A DNA stretch of 64,000 nucleotides from Rhodospirillaceae bacterium (GTDB lineage: Bacteria; Pseudomonadota; Alphaproteobacteria; Rhodospirillales; Rhodospirillaceae). Where the stretch lies: NCBI GenBank assembly GCA_029243545.1, contig JAQWRV010000033.1, forward strand, positions 1 through 64,000, in the 5' to 3' direction. How positions within the stretch are numbered: position 1 is the stretch's first letter; each line of letters begins with the position of its first letter. Under the pieces are notes generated by a model that saw only the letters and a list, made by a program, of their open reading frames with translations, ran no database searches and had not been told where the DNA came from. Below, piece after piece: positions 54,151 through 62,424 of the stretch. The position numbers and the translations under genes were made by a program.

Positions 54151-54927
54151 ATGCTTGTTGATAGCCATTGCCATCTCGACTTCCCAGACTTCCAGGACGA
54201 TCTGGAGGGCGTAGTCAACCGTGCGCGCGAAGCGGGCGTCGGGCATTTCCTCACCATCTGCACCCACATCACCAAGTTCGATCAGGTGCGCGCGGTGGCC
54301 GAACAGTTCCATGACATGCACTGCACCGTCGGTATTCACCCCCACGAAGCCGAGAAAGAACCTGAAGTCGAGAAAGCAAAGCTGCTCGAAATTGCAACCA
54401 CGGACCCTAAGGTCGTTGCCTTTGGAGAGACCGGGCTGGACTTCTTCTACGAGCACAGCCCACGCGAGATTCAAGAGCGCCAGTTCCGCACTCACTTAGA
54501 AGCTTCCCGGGAGGCCGGGTTACCCGTCGTTATTCATACCCGCGATGCCGACGCCGACATGGCCCGGATCATCAAGGATGAAATGGGCAAGGGCGCATTC
54601 ACCGGAGTCATTCATTGCTTTAGCTCCGGCCCGGAACTCGCTGAAATCGCTGTGGAATATGGACTCTATATCTCACTCTCCGGCATCGTTACCTTCAAAA
54701 AAGCCGAAGAATTACGCGGCACAGCCAAACGCGTGCCGCTGGACCGTTTGCTAGTAGAAACGGATTCACCCTATCTGGCGCCTGTTCCTAAGCGCGGAAA
54801 ACGCAATGAACCAGCCTTCGTTGCCCACACTGCGGCTTGTGTGGCTGAGCTTCATGGAATGAGTGTGGAAGACCTAGCCGCCAAGACCACCGAGAACTTT
54901 TTCCGACTGTTTCATAAAGCGGCTTAA
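54151..54927 (+). CDS. tatD: TatD-family metal-dependent DNase/hydrolase
   Basis: 258 residues, TIM-barrel metal hydrolase. Metal ligands: DSHCHLDFPDF (His6, His8), FGETGLDFFY (Glu), VIHTRDAD and VIHCFSSG (His) and VETDSPYLAPVP (Asp). It removes 3' nucleotides from DNA or RNA in the cytoplasm; the name does not imply a part of the Tat translocon. Last gene of the core block. Confidence 0.95.
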   Translation: MLVDSHCHLDFPDFQDDLEGVVNRAREAGVGHFLTICTHITKFDQVRAVAEQFHDMHCTVGIHPHEAEKEPEVEKAKLLEIATTDPKVVAFGETGLDFFYEHSPREIQERQFRTHLEASREAGLPVVIHTRDADADMARIIKDEMGKGAFTGVIHCFSSGPELAEIAVEYGLYISLSGIVTFKKAEELRGTAKRVPLDRLLVETDSPYLAPVPKRGKRNEPAFVAHTAACVAELHGMSVEDLAAKTTENFFRLFHKAA

Positions 54928-54990
54928 GAAAAATTGCTTATAAGAAATTCTTCCTGAGTATGTGACCCAATGCGAAGAAGGACCACCGGC

Positions 54991-55557
54991 TTAACGCCCG
55001 TATTCGCGATCGTACTTGGTTTGTTTCTTAGCGGCTTTACGCGATCTCTTGTTGGCATTGCGGTTTTGTGCACGCTGTTGCTTAGAGAAACTTTGTTCGC
55101 GCTTCGCCTGTCTCTTAGCAAACTTCCGTTCCTGCTTAACAGCTTTCCGTTCTAGCTTGAGTTCCTGCTTTTCGCGCTTGCGCTCTCGCTTGACCTCTTT
55201 TCGTTCAAGTTTGTTGCGATAACTCCAGCCACTATAGCCGTAGCCATAGCCGTAACCGCGCCCGGATCCATATCGGTAACCCGGATTGCGATAGCCGTAT
55301 CGGGGTGATGAATATAGAAATCCAGGCGGGCAGTAGTAGGGATCGTCGTAATGCCGATTACGGTATCCCGGGTAGAACGGAGAGCGACGAGCAGAGGCAG
55401 CGTATTCGCCACCGTAATGCGACATACCGTATCCGGGGGCATAGCCGGGCGGCTGTCCGTAACCACCCCAATAATCACCCTCATAGTTTTCCCCGTCAGA
55501 GGCGCAGCCGGCAAGGACCAGAATGAAAACGAGTGATGTAAGAGCCGAACGAGCCAT
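54991..55557 (-). CDS. Gly/Tyr-rich lipoprotein with a Lys/Arg-rich helical tail
   Basis: 188 residues from the Met at 55557, which opens a lipoprotein signal (SALTSLVFILVLAGCAS). The middle is a low-complexity region of Gly, Tyr, Arg and Pro (WGGYGQPPGYAPGYG, RYGSGRGYGYGYGYSG). The last 80 residues are almost all charged, with KRERKREKQELKLERKAV-type repeats, predicted as a long basic helix. I recognise no named family. It may bind DNA, anionic polymers or peptidoglycan outside the cytoplasm. The two halves are strikingly unlike in composition. Confidence 0.65.
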   Translation of the reverse strand: MARSALTSLVFILVLAGCASDGENYEGDYWGGYGQPPGYAPGYGMSHYGGEYAASARRSPFYPGYRNRHYDDPYYCPPGFLYSSPRYGYRNPGYRYGSGRGYGYGYGYSGWSYRNKLERKEVKRERKREKQELKLERKAVKQERKFAKRQAKREQSFSKQQRAQNRNANKRSRKAAKKQTKYDREYGR

Positions 55558-55663
55558 AGTGCCTCTATCCCCGACAGGTGTTCTGAGGTTTAGTGTGAAG
55601 ATAGAGTGCCAATCTGTCTGAATTGAGGCACAAAAGGCGACATGCGGAGCGTGCACGCACGTC

Positions 55664-55810
55664 ATGCCGAAAGCTAAAACCCAAGCGGGCGCTACGATTA
55701 CCCACAGCGGCAGCCGCCTGGATTACGATTCCGTGGTGGCCCAATGCCCGGGCTACGTTGAGGCTGTGGGTACTACAGCCTTACCTTTGGGGTTTAGGAA
55801 CTTAATGTAA
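55664..55810 (+). other. Short protein-like open frame in the lipoprotein spacer
   Basis: ATG at 55664 to TAA at 55808-55810, 48 residues, with a readable block SRLDYDSVVAQCPGYVEAVG. No ribosome site is obvious. It may be the tail of a lost gene or chance. The rest of 55558-56052 shows nothing recognisable. Confidence 0.2.
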
Positions 55811-56052
55811 CTAAACAGTAGGTTAGACCTGTTTCCTGAATTACCAAGTTAGTTCATAATATACATTATGCGACAATTAAGTTTGGGTTTTCAGGGTTAA
55901 TTAAACAGCATCCAAGGCCCTATCCTCTCAACACCATTGGGAACTAAGAACGGTTCCTAAAAGGCCGCATCATGATGGTGTACAATTCGGACAGGCATGT
56001 TGGTGCAAATCGTTCAGGTAGATTAGCCATAATGGAAAACGCTAAGGCCTTT

Positions 56053-56460
56053 TCACCTACGGTGAAGTAGAGCCTTCGATGGGTGGATGATTACCAGCAC
56101 GGACTCTTGGTCAAACCGGTCCATGTAACGTTGAACGATGCCGTTGATTTGCTCTGCACCACCTGAGCCGCCCAAGGCCACGTAGATCAGAACTTTCGTA
56201 TCTTCATGCAGCACGTCGGTCTTGCCGTCAGGCACATATCCGCCGAGACCATCCAAAACCGTATAGCCCACTAACTCCGTGGCGATGACACGCTTTTCAA
56301 AGCCCGCCCAATCGACCTCTGAAACCGTGTTGCCATCATTGCCAATGTTTTTACCGAAAAAAACCAAATAAGTTGTGTCGCGGTAGCTCAGCGCGTCGCT
56401 CCCCGCACAGGCTGACAGCAGCACCGTACAAAGAAAAATGGAGATGAGTGATCTGCACAT
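56053..56460 (-). CDS. DUF3574-type lipoprotein
   Basis: 135 residues from the Met at 56460, after GTGGTGG; this start puts the lipobox LLSAC at a normal position near residue 18. The body resembles DUF3574: TTYLVFFGKNIGNDGNTVSE, DWAGFEKRVIATE, YTVLDGLGGYVPDGKT, EDTKVLIYVA. Function is unknown; members are small envelope lipoproteins. It is separated from KdoO by about 80 bases on the same strand. Confidence 0.7.
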   Translation of the reverse strand: MCRSLISIFLCTVLLSACAGSDALSYRDTTYLVFFGKNIGNDGNTVSEVDWAGFEKRVIATELVGYTVLDGLGGYVPDGKTDVLHEDTKVLIYVALGGSGGAEQINGIVQRYMDRFDQESVLVIIHPSKALLHRR

Positions 56461-56541
56461 TCCACCACTTTGCACCTTACCCGCAGCCGGTGAAATAAAT
56501 TCCTTCATGGGCTCGTTCCCAGAAATGGCTCTCTTAGACTC

Positions 56542-57426
56542 TTAAGGGTCTACGTTATCCGGCCCCACGCTGATCCCGGCATCCTCAAGCCATTGCGGTA
56601 ACTGTGAATGCGTATTTTTCGCCGGGTCGAGCATGTCAGAGGGATAGCAAAAGAACTCTCCTCCGATGACGCGGTCTCCTTTGATCACTCCATGTGAAAC
56701 AGCCTCGCCATTGCCAAAAACAGCCGAGAGCGTCGGATAATTAATTTGATGATGCGGCGCACCGGCATAAACGCTGTTGCTGAAAATCGTTTGGTTTACA
56801 GCGTTAATGTCGTTGGGAAGTACGTCGGGAAAACGATCACGCCTTCGCATCAAAACCTCTGGCAGAGTGTAAGATGTGATCCACTCCCGTGGCTGAGCGT
56901 CAATGTTGATGAAGAACTTTAGGCGGTGTGGGCGTTTGCTGACTGGCGTTTGGGTCGTAGTGTCAAAGCGATCCAGGTGTATCAGGATGTCGTCAGCAGG
57001 TGCCAATCGCCAGGTTTGATTGACCGGCGCGAGTGAGAAGTAGCGGGGGAACAAAACACGGAGCGCTTCCCTCACCTGCGCATTAACCGAAAAAATCTGA
57101 GAGCGAATGTAAGAGGCAAGCCTTATATCCCCAAACGCCCTTAACAAGAGGTGGTCCTGGTCAACGCTGATTTTGTCGCCAGTCCGTGTGAAGATATCTT
57201 CCTCCAAACCGTTGGCCGTACCGATTTTCATCAGCGGTGCGGGAAAGGAGATATTCTGAAATGGATACAAATCAATCTTTAGCGGAAAGTGCGGAAAGAC
57301 AATGAAGTTCAGGTCTTCATACATCCTCGCCAATTGATCCCCATACGCGCGTGCGTAGTCGCCGATGGTTTCATGACGCTCAAGCTCAATGATGTTGTCG
57401 GGTATGTCTGGGTGGCGTTCGATCAT
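56542..57426 (-). CDS. kdoO: Kdo 3-hydroxylase-like Fe(II)/2-oxoglutarate dioxygenase
   Basis: 294 residues from the ATG at 57426 (308 from a GTG at 57468; neither start has a clear ribosome site). The KdoO layout is visible: WRLAPADDILIHLDRFD with His150 and Asp152 as the HxD, HRLKFFINIDAQPREW, HHQINYP, and a distal His245 in EAVSHGVIKGDRVIGGEF. The family adds a hydroxyl to Kdo of lipopolysaccharide. It would be cytosolic or on the inner face of the membrane. Its presence suggests an LPS-modifying role for the region; the assignment rests on motif recall. Confidence 0.6.
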   Translation of the reverse strand: MIERHPDIPDNIIELERHETIGDYARAYGDQLARMYEDLNFIVFPHFPLKIDLYPFQNISFPAPLMKIGTANGLEEDIFTRTGDKISVDQDHLLLRAFGDIRLASYIRSQIFSVNAQVREALRVLFPRYFSLAPVNQTWRLAPADDILIHLDRFDTTTQTPVSKRPHRLKFFINIDAQPREWITSYTLPEVLMRRRDRFPDVLPNDINAVNQTIFSNSVYAGAPHHQINYPTLSAVFGNGEAVSHGVIKGDRVIGGEFFCYPSDMLDPAKNTHSQLPQWLEDAGISVGPDNVDP

Positions 57427-57594
57427 TAGAAAAGTATGCCTTGTTTCTCTATTTGATGGAACGCGCACTCAAAAATAAACGCTGCCTCCCCTGAAGCGGA
57501 GGGCTAAACTCAGCGTTTAATTTAATGGATACGTCAAGAAGCGGTTCGGGTGTTAAAGCAGGCGTTTGCGCCGCACTCTTGCGGCTGGTGAGGC

Positions 57595-57625
57595 CTGACA
57601 GGAGTAACGACGTTACCCCTGTCAG
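57595..57625. promoter_or_regulatory. Long near-perfect inverted repeat between kdoO and methyltransferase E
   Basis: CTGACAGG pairs with CCTGTCAG, then one mismatch, then GTAACG with CGTTAC around a single base. It lies 62 bases downstream of methyltransferase E on the minus strand. Without a T run on either side it is either a weak terminator or a dyad operator. Confidence 0.5.
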
Positions 57626-57686
57626 TGTTGTTACAAGTGAGCGGCGGCTAATTGCCTTTGCCTCACCAAATTATTTTTTGCTGCAC

Positions 57687-58895
57687 CTATGCAGGCTTAA
57701 TTCCCACCACATTGCGTTTGGCGCGCCGGCCTGAGGGTGGACCGTTTTCATTGACTTCGAAGCCCGCGTCGCGCATGAGCTGATTGAATCCTTCAAAGCC
57801 AAGTTTGGCGTATTCCAGGCGCCAGGGCTCACCGTTCCAGCGACTGTCCCACCACTGACGGAACGAGCTATAGACACCCTTGCCGGGCCCGCTGCCCGTA
57901 TAGAAATCCATTGGGTAAAACACACCGCCTGGTCGTAGTACACGCAGTGATTCCTTTAACACTTCAACCGTGCCTTCAGGGCTAACTTCATGGAACATTA
58001 TGTTATTTGTGACAATATCGAAATGGTTGTCAGGGAACTTGCTGTCCTCGGCCAAACGCTGGGCGAAGTTGACACCAACGCCAATATCCACTGCCCGCAT
58101 ATGCGCATACCGTACCATTGGTCCACCCACATCAATGCCCCACACGTCGGCATCCGAGAAGCGTTGCTTCAAAGCGACCGAAAGCTGGCCGCTACTACAA
58201 CCTTGGTCAAGAATGCGGGCCACCTTCCCGTCCGTTGGTTCCGGCACGGCACCGGCTAAACCGATGTGCAGTTCATCCTGGTCGTTGCGGCCTTCGAAGA
58301 AGTTGTTGGTACCGTAGTGATAAATATGGCCGGCAAAATCATCGCCTACATAGCCGCCTGGCTGAATGTGAATTTCATGCTTGGTGTAGTCCGGCATCTC
58401 CATATCCGGATTAAGCTCAAGCGTGCCTGGCCCCATGTTGTCTGCGGCTTCCATTTCCGCCAAGTACGCATCGGCATTGCCATGGAATTCTTCGTAAAGC
58501 GTCGTCCAGTTAATCTGCTGGGCACTGAGCCACATACGAGCACTGGCCGCTACTAGCGGATCATCACCTACGTGTTTCAGCACTTCTTCGATCGGCAGGT
58601 CGTCTACCGGAGACATATTTTTGTCGCGCATAATGTCGGCGATACGCTTGCGCGCAGCCCGGGTCATGTCGCGATTAGCAAAGGTGCGGAAGCCGGTAAT
58701 GAAATCGTGCTGTGCTTCCAGATGCTGGGTTGGCAGGCGTTCAAGGCGGCCTACCGAGCCACGGGGTTCAATATCGGCAGCGGCGAAGCCCGACGCCTTT
58801 GTTTTTGCTGCATTGGCTTTGCGGCCGCCAAATAGGGCGCCGACAAATGAAGCTGTGGCGGCTGAAGCGCCGACGAGAGTCCGTCTTTTAATCAT
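57687..58895 (-). CDS. Tat-signal class I SAM methyltransferase, paralogue E
   Basis: 402 residues with a GGAAGGGGACAG site. The signal is MIKRRTLVGASAATASF, then GRKANA, again RR at 4-5 and a basic pair before cleavage. Then GRLERLPTQHLEAQHDFITG, IQPGGYVGDDFAGHIYHYG, motif I ILDQGCSSGQL near residue 228, VWGIDVGGPMVRYAHMRA and RPGGVFYPMDFYTG. It ends NVVGIKPA. It follows the 117-residue helical protein by 18 bases, so the pair forms one unit. Substrate unknown. Confidence 0.82.
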   Translation of the reverse strand: MIKRRTLVGASAATASFVGALFGGRKANAAKTKASGFAAADIEPRGSVGRLERLPTQHLEAQHDFITGFRTFANRDMTRAARKRIADIMRDKNMSPVDDLPIEEVLKHVGDDPLVAASARMWLSAQQINWTTLYEEFHGNADAYLAEMEAADNMGPGTLELNPDMEMPDYTKHEIHIQPGGYVGDDFAGHIYHYGTNNFFEGRNDQDELHIGLAGAVPEPTDGKVARILDQGCSSGQLSVALKQRFSDADVWGIDVGGPMVRYAHMRAVDIGVGVNFAQRLAEDSKFPDNHFDIVTNNIMFHEVSPEGTVEVLKESLRVLRPGGVFYPMDFYTGSGPGKGVYSSFRQWWDSRWNGEPWRLEYAKLGFEGFNQLMRDAGFEVNENGPPSGRRAKRNVVGIKPA

Positions 58896-58913
58896 AATCT
58901 GTCCCCTTCCCGC

Positions 58914-59267
58914 TTACATGTTGTCTTGAATGGCGTCGTCGGTCAGCGCGGTTTTATCCGTGCCGGTCCTGGCAATGTGGCCATACGTAATTTGAATGAA
59001 GGCATCGCGCTCTTTCTTGAATTGCGCTTCCTCCTCTGCGGTCGGCACATAGGCTTCCACCATGTCGCTGGTTACAGCGCCTTCCTTTTCGAACAGCAGT
59101 TCGATGATATGCGTGCGGCGCCGGTTAGCCCACACTTCTGCACCGAGGGCGATGATCGACGTCATCATGTCGTCCATCAGTGGATTTCCGAGGAACACGG
59201 CTTGATCCGTGTCCGATTTTATAAAATCAGCCGCGTAGGATTTCCGGCTACTTTCTGAATTCGCCAT
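58914..59267 (-). CDS. Small helical partner protein, copy 1
   Basis: 117 residues from the ATG at 59267, which follows GGGAGG. It aligns with the protein at 62.0 kb: SYAADFIKSDTDQAVFLG, IIALGAEVWANRRRTHIIE, MVEAYVPTAEEEAQFK and RDAFIQITYGHIART. Mostly helical, no cysteines in the core, no signal peptide. I recognise no named family. It lies directly upstream of a Tat-signal methyltransferase, as copy 2 does, so it may chaperone the enzyme, load its ligand or act as a second subunit. Confidence 0.7.
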   Translation of the reverse strand: MANSESSRKSYAADFIKSDTDQAVFLGNPLMDDMMTSIIALGAEVWANRRRTHIIELLFEKEGAVTSDMVEAYVPTAEEEAQFKKERDAFIQITYGHIARTGTDKTALTDDAIQDNM

Positions 59268-59455
59268 GATTGAGAACCTCCCAGTCTTTGATCTGGCGGA
59301 ATTCTGCGCTTTTAGCTGCCAATCTGCAATGGTAGCAAAAACCGGTGCTCGGTTAGCGGGCGTATTTACCACCGTTTCCCTATGTTGCGCCGGCGAGAGC
59401 CGCGCCCTACCCTACTTAGACCGCAATTGAGCCGTTCGATTGAGAGCCATCCAGC

Positions 59456-60691
59456 ATGACAGTCCCTCTCCCGCCGGATTCCCGTTCTTTGTACCGCCAC
59501 GGCATGACCCCGGACATCAATCATGATGAGTCCGCACGAATCAACGTGCTGGCCTCGCTCAATGCCTCGGTGGCAGCGACGCTCAGTGCCAGCGTACATT
59601 TGGCCTATGAGCATGACGCGGCGCCAAAACTCACAGCTGATGATCTCGATATCACCAATCCTCAAGCAAAGATTGGCGCGACCGTGCGCGAAGCCATCCG
59701 CCCCAGCCCGGTTTATCAATCGTGGGCGAGCCTGCGCCGAGCAATCCAGGAAATGAACCGCCAGAACGCGCGCCATATCGCCTACCGGCAGATCGACTCT
59801 CTCTCGCAGCGGGCCGAAGCCTTGAGCGATGACAGAACTACATTGCAACTGAACCCGTCCTTGGAAATTCCGCGTTATCTGGCCAATGCTGATAATCATC
59901 TCCAGGCCGGGGGCTATCATACGGAAATCAAACCCGGCGATATGACCGCCGCTGCCACTTATGATGTAGCTACCTTCGTTACGGCTATGGGCATGTTCGG
60001 CGCCAAGGGAGACTCCGGCGGCCGCGGCATCACCAAATGGTTGGCGAAACACTACCCAGACTTCAAACCGAAACGCATTCTCGATTTAGGAGCCGCCCAC
60101 GGGGGCAATACCCTGCCCCTCGCAGCCGCCTTCCCAGATGCTGAAGTGGTCGCCTTTGACGCTGGTGCACCAATGCTGCGTTACGGCCATGCCCGGGCAC
60201 AATCCATGGGCTTCTCAAACGTCCGCTTTGTACAAGGTGCTGCGGAGGAGCTGGATGACTCTCTCGGCACGTTCGACTGGATTCAGAGCACCATGTTCTT
60301 TCATGAAACATCAGGTCCGGCGCTCGGCGAAATTTTGAAACGCATTTATGCGTTGCTCAATCCCGGCGGCATGACTCTCAATCTGGAGCAGCCCAATTTC
60401 ACGCCTGAGACGCCTGTATTCGACCGTTTCCTTCGCAATTGGGATGCCTGGTACAACAACGAGCCCTTTTGGGTGCAGCTTCACTGCATGGACTTCACTG
60501 CAGAGATGATCAAGGCCGGCTTCGACCCTGGTCAATGTATTGAAGGCGGAGTTAATCCTGACCTTGAGCCCGGCCACTATCCGGCCTGGTCAGGCAAGAT
60601 CAACCGTCACGACCATGAGCGTGCAAAGCCCAAGCCTGAAAAGTCTGGCTACAACGGCGAAGGCTGGTATCTATTCGGCGCCAGGAAGTAG
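59456..60691 (+). CDS. Class I SAM methyltransferase without signal peptide, paralogue F
   Basis: 411 residues from the ATG at 59456; a Met at 59504 is an alternative. It lacks a signal peptide, like paralogue D. Family blocks: LQLNPSLEIPRYLANADNHL, GITKWLAKHYPDFKPKRILD, motif I ILDLGAAHGGN near residue 208, VVAFDAGAPMLRYGHARA. The glycine-rich loop is loose (AAHGGN), and the end is EGWYLFGARK. It is divergent from the small protein at 59.3 kb and convergent with paralogue G. Confidence 0.78.
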   Translation: MTVPLPPDSRSLYRHGMTPDINHDESARINVLASLNASVAATLSASVHLAYEHDAAPKLTADDLDITNPQAKIGATVREAIRPSPVYQSWASLRRAIQEMNRQNARHIAYRQIDSLSQRAEALSDDRTTLQLNPSLEIPRYLANADNHLQAGGYHTEIKPGDMTAAATYDVATFVTAMGMFGAKGDSGGRGITKWLAKHYPDFKPKRILDLGAAHGGNTLPLAAAFPDAEVVAFDAGAPMLRYGHARAQSMGFSNVRFVQGAAEELDDSLGTFDWIQSTMFFHETSGPALGEILKRIYALLNPGGMTLNLEQPNFTPETPVFDRFLRNWDAWYNNEPFWVQLHCMDFTAEMIKAGFDPGQCIEGGVNPDLEPGHYPAWSGKINRHDHERAKPKPEKSGYNGEGWYLFGARK

Positions 60692-60735
60692 CCAGCACGT
60701 AAAGAGAGCGCCTGTTTGCCCGCCGCTCCAAACAG

Positions 60736-61947
60736 CTAAACCGGTTTTCTGCCGGTTACATACGGGGCGCGCTCAAGACTAAGGTTATCTGCCCTTTGTT
60801 TTGATACCCGTGGTCCCGACCGTCTTTTCGAGACTTCAAAACCGACTTTCTCCATTTCCGCTGCAAAATCCAGGCTGGCATATTCTTCATACCAGACTTC
60901 CACGTTCCAACGGTGATGCCACCAGTAATACATCTTGTCGAATGCGGTACGCGGCGGCACCAAAAGTCCTGTGAAAAAATCGATAGGATAAAAGACGCCG
61001 CCCGGTCTTAGTGTCCTAAATGCCTCGCGAATATGTGCGCGAGATGATTCAGCCGGGCACTCGTGATACTGAAGATAATTGGTAATGATATCGAAGTGAT
61101 TGTCAGGAAATTTACTGTCTTCAGCCAAACGTTGGGCGAAGTTAACATCCACACCAAGGTCGACGGCACGCATGTGAGCATAACGAACCATCGGTGCCCC
61201 AATATCCGTGCCCCAAACTTCCGCATCGGGAAATCGTTCCTTCAGGGCCACAGCCATTTGGCCGCAGCCCGTCCCAGTTTCGTGAATGCGGTTTATCTGT
61301 TTGTCCCGCGGTATGGGTATGAGGCCTGCAAGGCCAACATGGATGCTGTCCTGATCGTTGGCGCCCATATAAAAATCATTGGTACCGTAGTGGTAAATAT
61401 GACCGGCAAACGGGTCACCGACGTAGCCGCCAGGTTGCTGATGGATTTCATATTTAGCCCAGTCCGGGACGATACCCGGATTAAGCTCCAGGGTTCCCGG
61501 ACCAGATTTATCAGCTGCTTCCATCTCCGCTAAATAAGCATCTGCGTTCGCGTAAATTTCGTCTCGAATATTTTTCCACATTTGTTGCTGCGCGCTATTC
61601 CAACTCTGGAAGTAAGACCCAATGATAGGGTCGTCTCCTAATACTTCGAGTGCTTCTTCCACTGTTGATTCAGCATTTGGATCAAGACCTTTAGCAATAA
61701 TTAGCTCATCAGCACGTGCCCGCGCCATCTTGGTCATGTCGCCGTTCACAAGAACACGAAAGGTCGTCAAAAAATCTTCACTGCTTTGCAGATCGAGCTT
61801 GGGTAATCGTTCTAGGCGTCCAACAGTGCCTCGAGGTTCAAAGTCGTGACTTAGAATTTTGGCGTTGGCTTTGCGGCCTTTCATAGCGGCGGTAACAAAA
61901 GAAGCAGCCGCGGCCGTTGCGCCAAATAATGTACGGCGATTTAGCAT
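60736..61947 (-). CDS. Tat-signal class I SAM methyltransferase, paralogue G
   Basis: 403 residues from the ATG at 61947, preceded by AGGAGATTGACC. The signal is MLNRRTLFGATAAAASF, then GRKANA. The body has GRLERLPKLDLQSSEDFLTT, HQQPGGYVGDPFAGHIYHYG and a less canonical motif I, IHETGTGCGQM near residue 221, followed by VWGTDIGAPMVRYAHMRA and RPGGVFYPIDFFTG. It ends YVTGRKPV. The small helical protein, copy 2, is 10 bases upstream. SAM binding is plausible but the loop is the most diverged of the five. Confidence 0.8.
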   Translation of the reverse strand: MLNRRTLFGATAAAASFVTAAMKGRKANAKILSHDFEPRGTVGRLERLPKLDLQSSEDFLTTFRVLVNGDMTKMARARADELIIAKGLDPNAESTVEEALEVLGDDPIIGSYFQSWNSAQQQMWKNIRDEIYANADAYLAEMEAADKSGPGTLELNPGIVPDWAKYEIHQQPGGYVGDPFAGHIYHYGTNDFYMGANDQDSIHVGLAGLIPIPRDKQINRIHETGTGCGQMAVALKERFPDAEVWGTDIGAPMVRYAHMRAVDLGVDVNFAQRLAEDSKFPDNHFDIITNYLQYHECPAESSRAHIREAFRTLRPGGVFYPIDFFTGLLVPPRTAFDKMYYWWHHRWNVEVWYEEYASLDFAAEMEKVGFEVSKRRSGPRVSKQRADNLSLERAPYVTGRKPV

Positions 61948-61957
61948 GGTCAATCTC

Positions 61958-62305
61958 CTATCCTTCGTCAGCCTTTGGCCAATCCGCCTTCATCCCCATG
62001 GTGCTGTTACGGGCAAAGACACTATAAATTCTGTCCACGTAGGCTTCCCGGTCCGCTTTCCAAACAGAAGCTTCTTCGTCTGTGGGGACGTACCCTTCGA
62101 CCATGTCATGGGAGACCCCTTTGTCAGCCAAAAGGCTCTCAAGGATCTGGCCGCGTTGACGCAGCGTCCAAACTTCAGAGCCCAGCGCGATGACCGCATG
62201 CATGAGTTTGTCAGTAACCGCATCGCCCGTGAACACAGCTTGTTCCGAATCGCGTTTAAAGAAATCGGATGCGAACGTCTGACGATCAGAATCAATTTCA
62301 GCCAT
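61958..62305 (-). CDS. Small helical partner protein, copy 2
   Basis: 115 residues from the ATG at 62305, after GGAGGATATCAC. Homologous to copy 1 at 58.9 kb: TFASDFFKRDSEQAVFTG, VIALGSEVWTLRQRGQILE, HDMVEGYVPTDEEASVWK and REAYVDRIYSVFAR. It has no signal and no recognised family. The same position relative to a Tat-signal methyltransferase in both places indicates a functional pair. The end is variable (MKADWPKADEG). Confidence 0.7.
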   Translation of the reverse strand: MAEIDSDRQTFASDFFKRDSEQAVFTGDAVTDKLMHAVIALGSEVWTLRQRGQILESLLADKGVSHDMVEGYVPTDEEASVWKADREAYVDRIYSVFARNSTMGMKADWPKADEG

Positions 62306-62424
62306 TGTGATATCCTCCAATTCTCTGTCTGGCAAAATTTTGGGCCGAGTCATCCTTTCTAGCAACGCCTGTTCATTGCTGTGGTCGAGCAGCGGGCGCT
62401 TTCCGAAATCGGGACTAAGCGAGT

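Noticed and set aside
61063-61533. A 156-codon plus-strand frame inside methyltransferase G, and similar frames in the other paralogues
   Set aside because: They are shadows of the reverse strand of the conserved methyltransferase blocks, recurring in every paralogue for that reason.
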